A DNA stretch of 6,531 nt from an uncultured Bacteroidales bacterium (GTDB lineage: Bacteria; Bacteroidota; Bacteroidia; Bacteroidales; UBA4417), in NCBI GenBank assembly GCA_903917425.1, contig CAIXAQ010000885.1:1-6531 (forward strand). The letters run 5' to 3'. The translations under genes were made by a program, and so were the position numbers. The notes beneath the pieces are model-generated. The model ran no database searches. It saw only the letters and a program-made list of their open reading frames with translations, and was not told the DNA's origin. Each line of letters begins with the position of its first letter. Position 1 is the stretch's first letter. Below, one piece after another: positions 5,564 through 6,531 of the stretch.

Positions 5564-6531
5564 ATGGAAGAGAATGACCGAACAGATGCCTTTGCATCGC
5601 GAAAAATAAATAAAAGACCGGTTGTAGGCCGCGATGCTTTTCAGGAACATGGCAAATTGCCACCGCAGGCCATTGACCTGGAAGAAGCCGTGTTAGGAGC
5701 CCTGATGCTTGAAAAAGATGCTGTGGCTGCGGTTATTGACATGCTGGTTCCCGCTGTGTTTTATAAGGAATCGCATCAGGCTGTATTCGAAGCAATAAGT
5801 ACCTTGTTTCACAATAACGAACCGGTTGATATTCTCACGGTCACGAATGCACTTCGCCAAAAGGGCAAACTCGAAATGTCAGGAGGTCCTTTTTATATTA
5901 CACAGCTTACTTCACGTATTGCTTCATCGGCAAACATCGAATTTCATGTAGGGATTTTAAAGCAAAAGTTCCTGCAGCGTGAACTCATAAAAATATCGAC
6001 AGATACTATCCGGAAATCGTTTGAGGATTCAACCGATGTATTTGATTTACTGGATGAAACCGAAAGCAGTCTCTTCGCTATCACGGAAAATAACCTGCGT
6101 AAAAAAGCTCAGTTGATGCCCGAACTGGTTCATAAAGTGTTGAACCAGATTGATAATGCCCGCAAAAATGACGGTTCTTTTTCGGGTGTACCATCCGGGT
6201 TTGTTGACCTGGATAAACTTACAGGAGGTTGGCAGCGCAGCGACCTTATTATTGTTGCTGCCCGCCCTGGTATGGGGAAAACGGCATTTGTACTCTCCAT
6301 GGCACGGAATGTTGCAATAGAATCTAAAAAAGCAGTCGCCTTTTTCTCATTAGAAATGACAGCGGATCAATTGGTTGCACGTTTAATAGCTTCCGAAGCC
6401 GAACTTTCGGCCAGCAATTTGAGGCGCGGGCAATTGCAAAATTTTGAATGGGAACAGCTAAATGCGCGTATTTCGAAGCTCATTACGGCTCCTATTTATA
6501 TAGATGATACTCCCGCACTATCACTTTTCGA
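5564..6531 (+). CDS. dnaB: Replicative DNA helicase DnaB (partial, runs off right edge)
   Basis: This is the N-terminal ~323 residues of the hexameric replicative helicase, which unwinds DNA at the fork using ATP and contacts primase. After a charged ~30-residue extension, the DnaB N-terminal domain runs from about 33 (PPQAIDLEEAVLGALM) to 135. A helical linker follows at about 140-200, then the RecA-like motor domain from about 205 (GVPSGFVDLDKLTGGWQ at 208-224). The Walker A loop ARPGMGKT is at 233-240, with Lys239 and Thr240. SLEM (262-265) supplies the catalytic glutamate, Glu264. The Walker B region and C-terminus, about 200 residues, are beyond the window. The ATG at 5564 is chosen because an earlier ATG at 5544 is out of frame and closes quickly. 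The P-loop is uninterrupted, so no intein is inserted there. The gene is separated from the DUF1573 gene by a terminator and a tandem repeat. Confidence 0.96.
   Translation, partial: MEENDRTDAFASRKINKRPVVGRDAFQEHGKLPPQAIDLEEAVLGALMLEKDAVAAVIDMLVPAVFYKESHQAVFEAISTLFHNNEPVDILTVTNALRQKGKLEMSGGPFYITQLTSRIASSANIEFHVGILKQKFLQRELIKISTDTIRKSFEDSTDVFDLLDETESSLFAITENNLRKKAQLMPELVHKVLNQIDNARKNDGSFSGVPSGFVDLDKLTGGWQRSDLIIVAARPGMGKTAFVLSMARNVAIESKKAVAFFSLEMTADQLVARLIASEAELSASNLRRGQLQNFEWEQLNARISKLITAPIYIDDTPALSLF

Noticed and set aside
1..6531. A defence island, toxin-antitoxin pair or mobile element
   Set aside because: All six genes fall into housekeeping, envelope or lipid-metabolism types. No nuclease, transposase, integrase, small gene pair or terminal inverted repeats were found on either strand.

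Overview
The window looks like chromosomal DNA from a member of the Bacteroidota, probably Bacteroidales or Marinilabiliales. Four things point there: a secreted protein with a type IX secretion (T9SS) C-terminal sorting domain, a DUF1573 protein of the kind abundant in this phylum, AT-rich leaders without Shine-Dalgarno sequences, and several matches to the Bacteroidota -7 promoter box TAnnTTTG. The order-level placement is a guess. No rRNA, tRNA, CRISPR array, transposase or phage gene is visible, and base composition looks even throughout.

Layout. Four genes lie on the minus strand, occupying 1-4711, and two on the plus strand, from 4897 to the right edge. Reading the minus genes from high to low coordinates: an uncharacterised lipoprotein (4202-4711), a 603-residue fusion of a FakA-like DAK2 kinase with a FakB-like DegV fatty-acid-binding domain (2187-3998), a secreted T9SS cargo protein (896-1930), and the N-terminal 258 residues of an ADP-forming acyl/acetyl-CoA synthetase (1-776, cut by the left edge). 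Each of these has its own candidate promoter and they are 119 to 256 bases apart, so they are probably four separate transcripts rather than an operon. On the plus strand a small exported DUF1573 protein (4897-5364) ends at a clear intrinsic terminator. A 48-base tandem array of an 8-base unit follows, then dnaB, the replicative helicase (from 5564, cut by the right edge).

How the genes relate. There is no obvious shared pathway. The synthetase and the Fak-like fusion both handle acyl groups (acyl-CoA/acyl-phosphate/ATP chemistry), but their separation and separate promoters give no evidence of a common unit. The lipoprotein, T9SS cargo and DUF1573 proteins are all envelope or exported proteins of unknown role. 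No intergenic stretch exceeds 300 bases; the longest is 1931-2186, which holds one good promoter candidate and one AT-rich inverted repeat.

The most interesting items are the single-chain FakA-FakB fusion, the 8-base tandem repeat between the terminator and dnaB, and the placement of a -7 box so close to the dnaB start codon that the mRNA may be leaderless. I do not see an unmistakable new multi-gene system.
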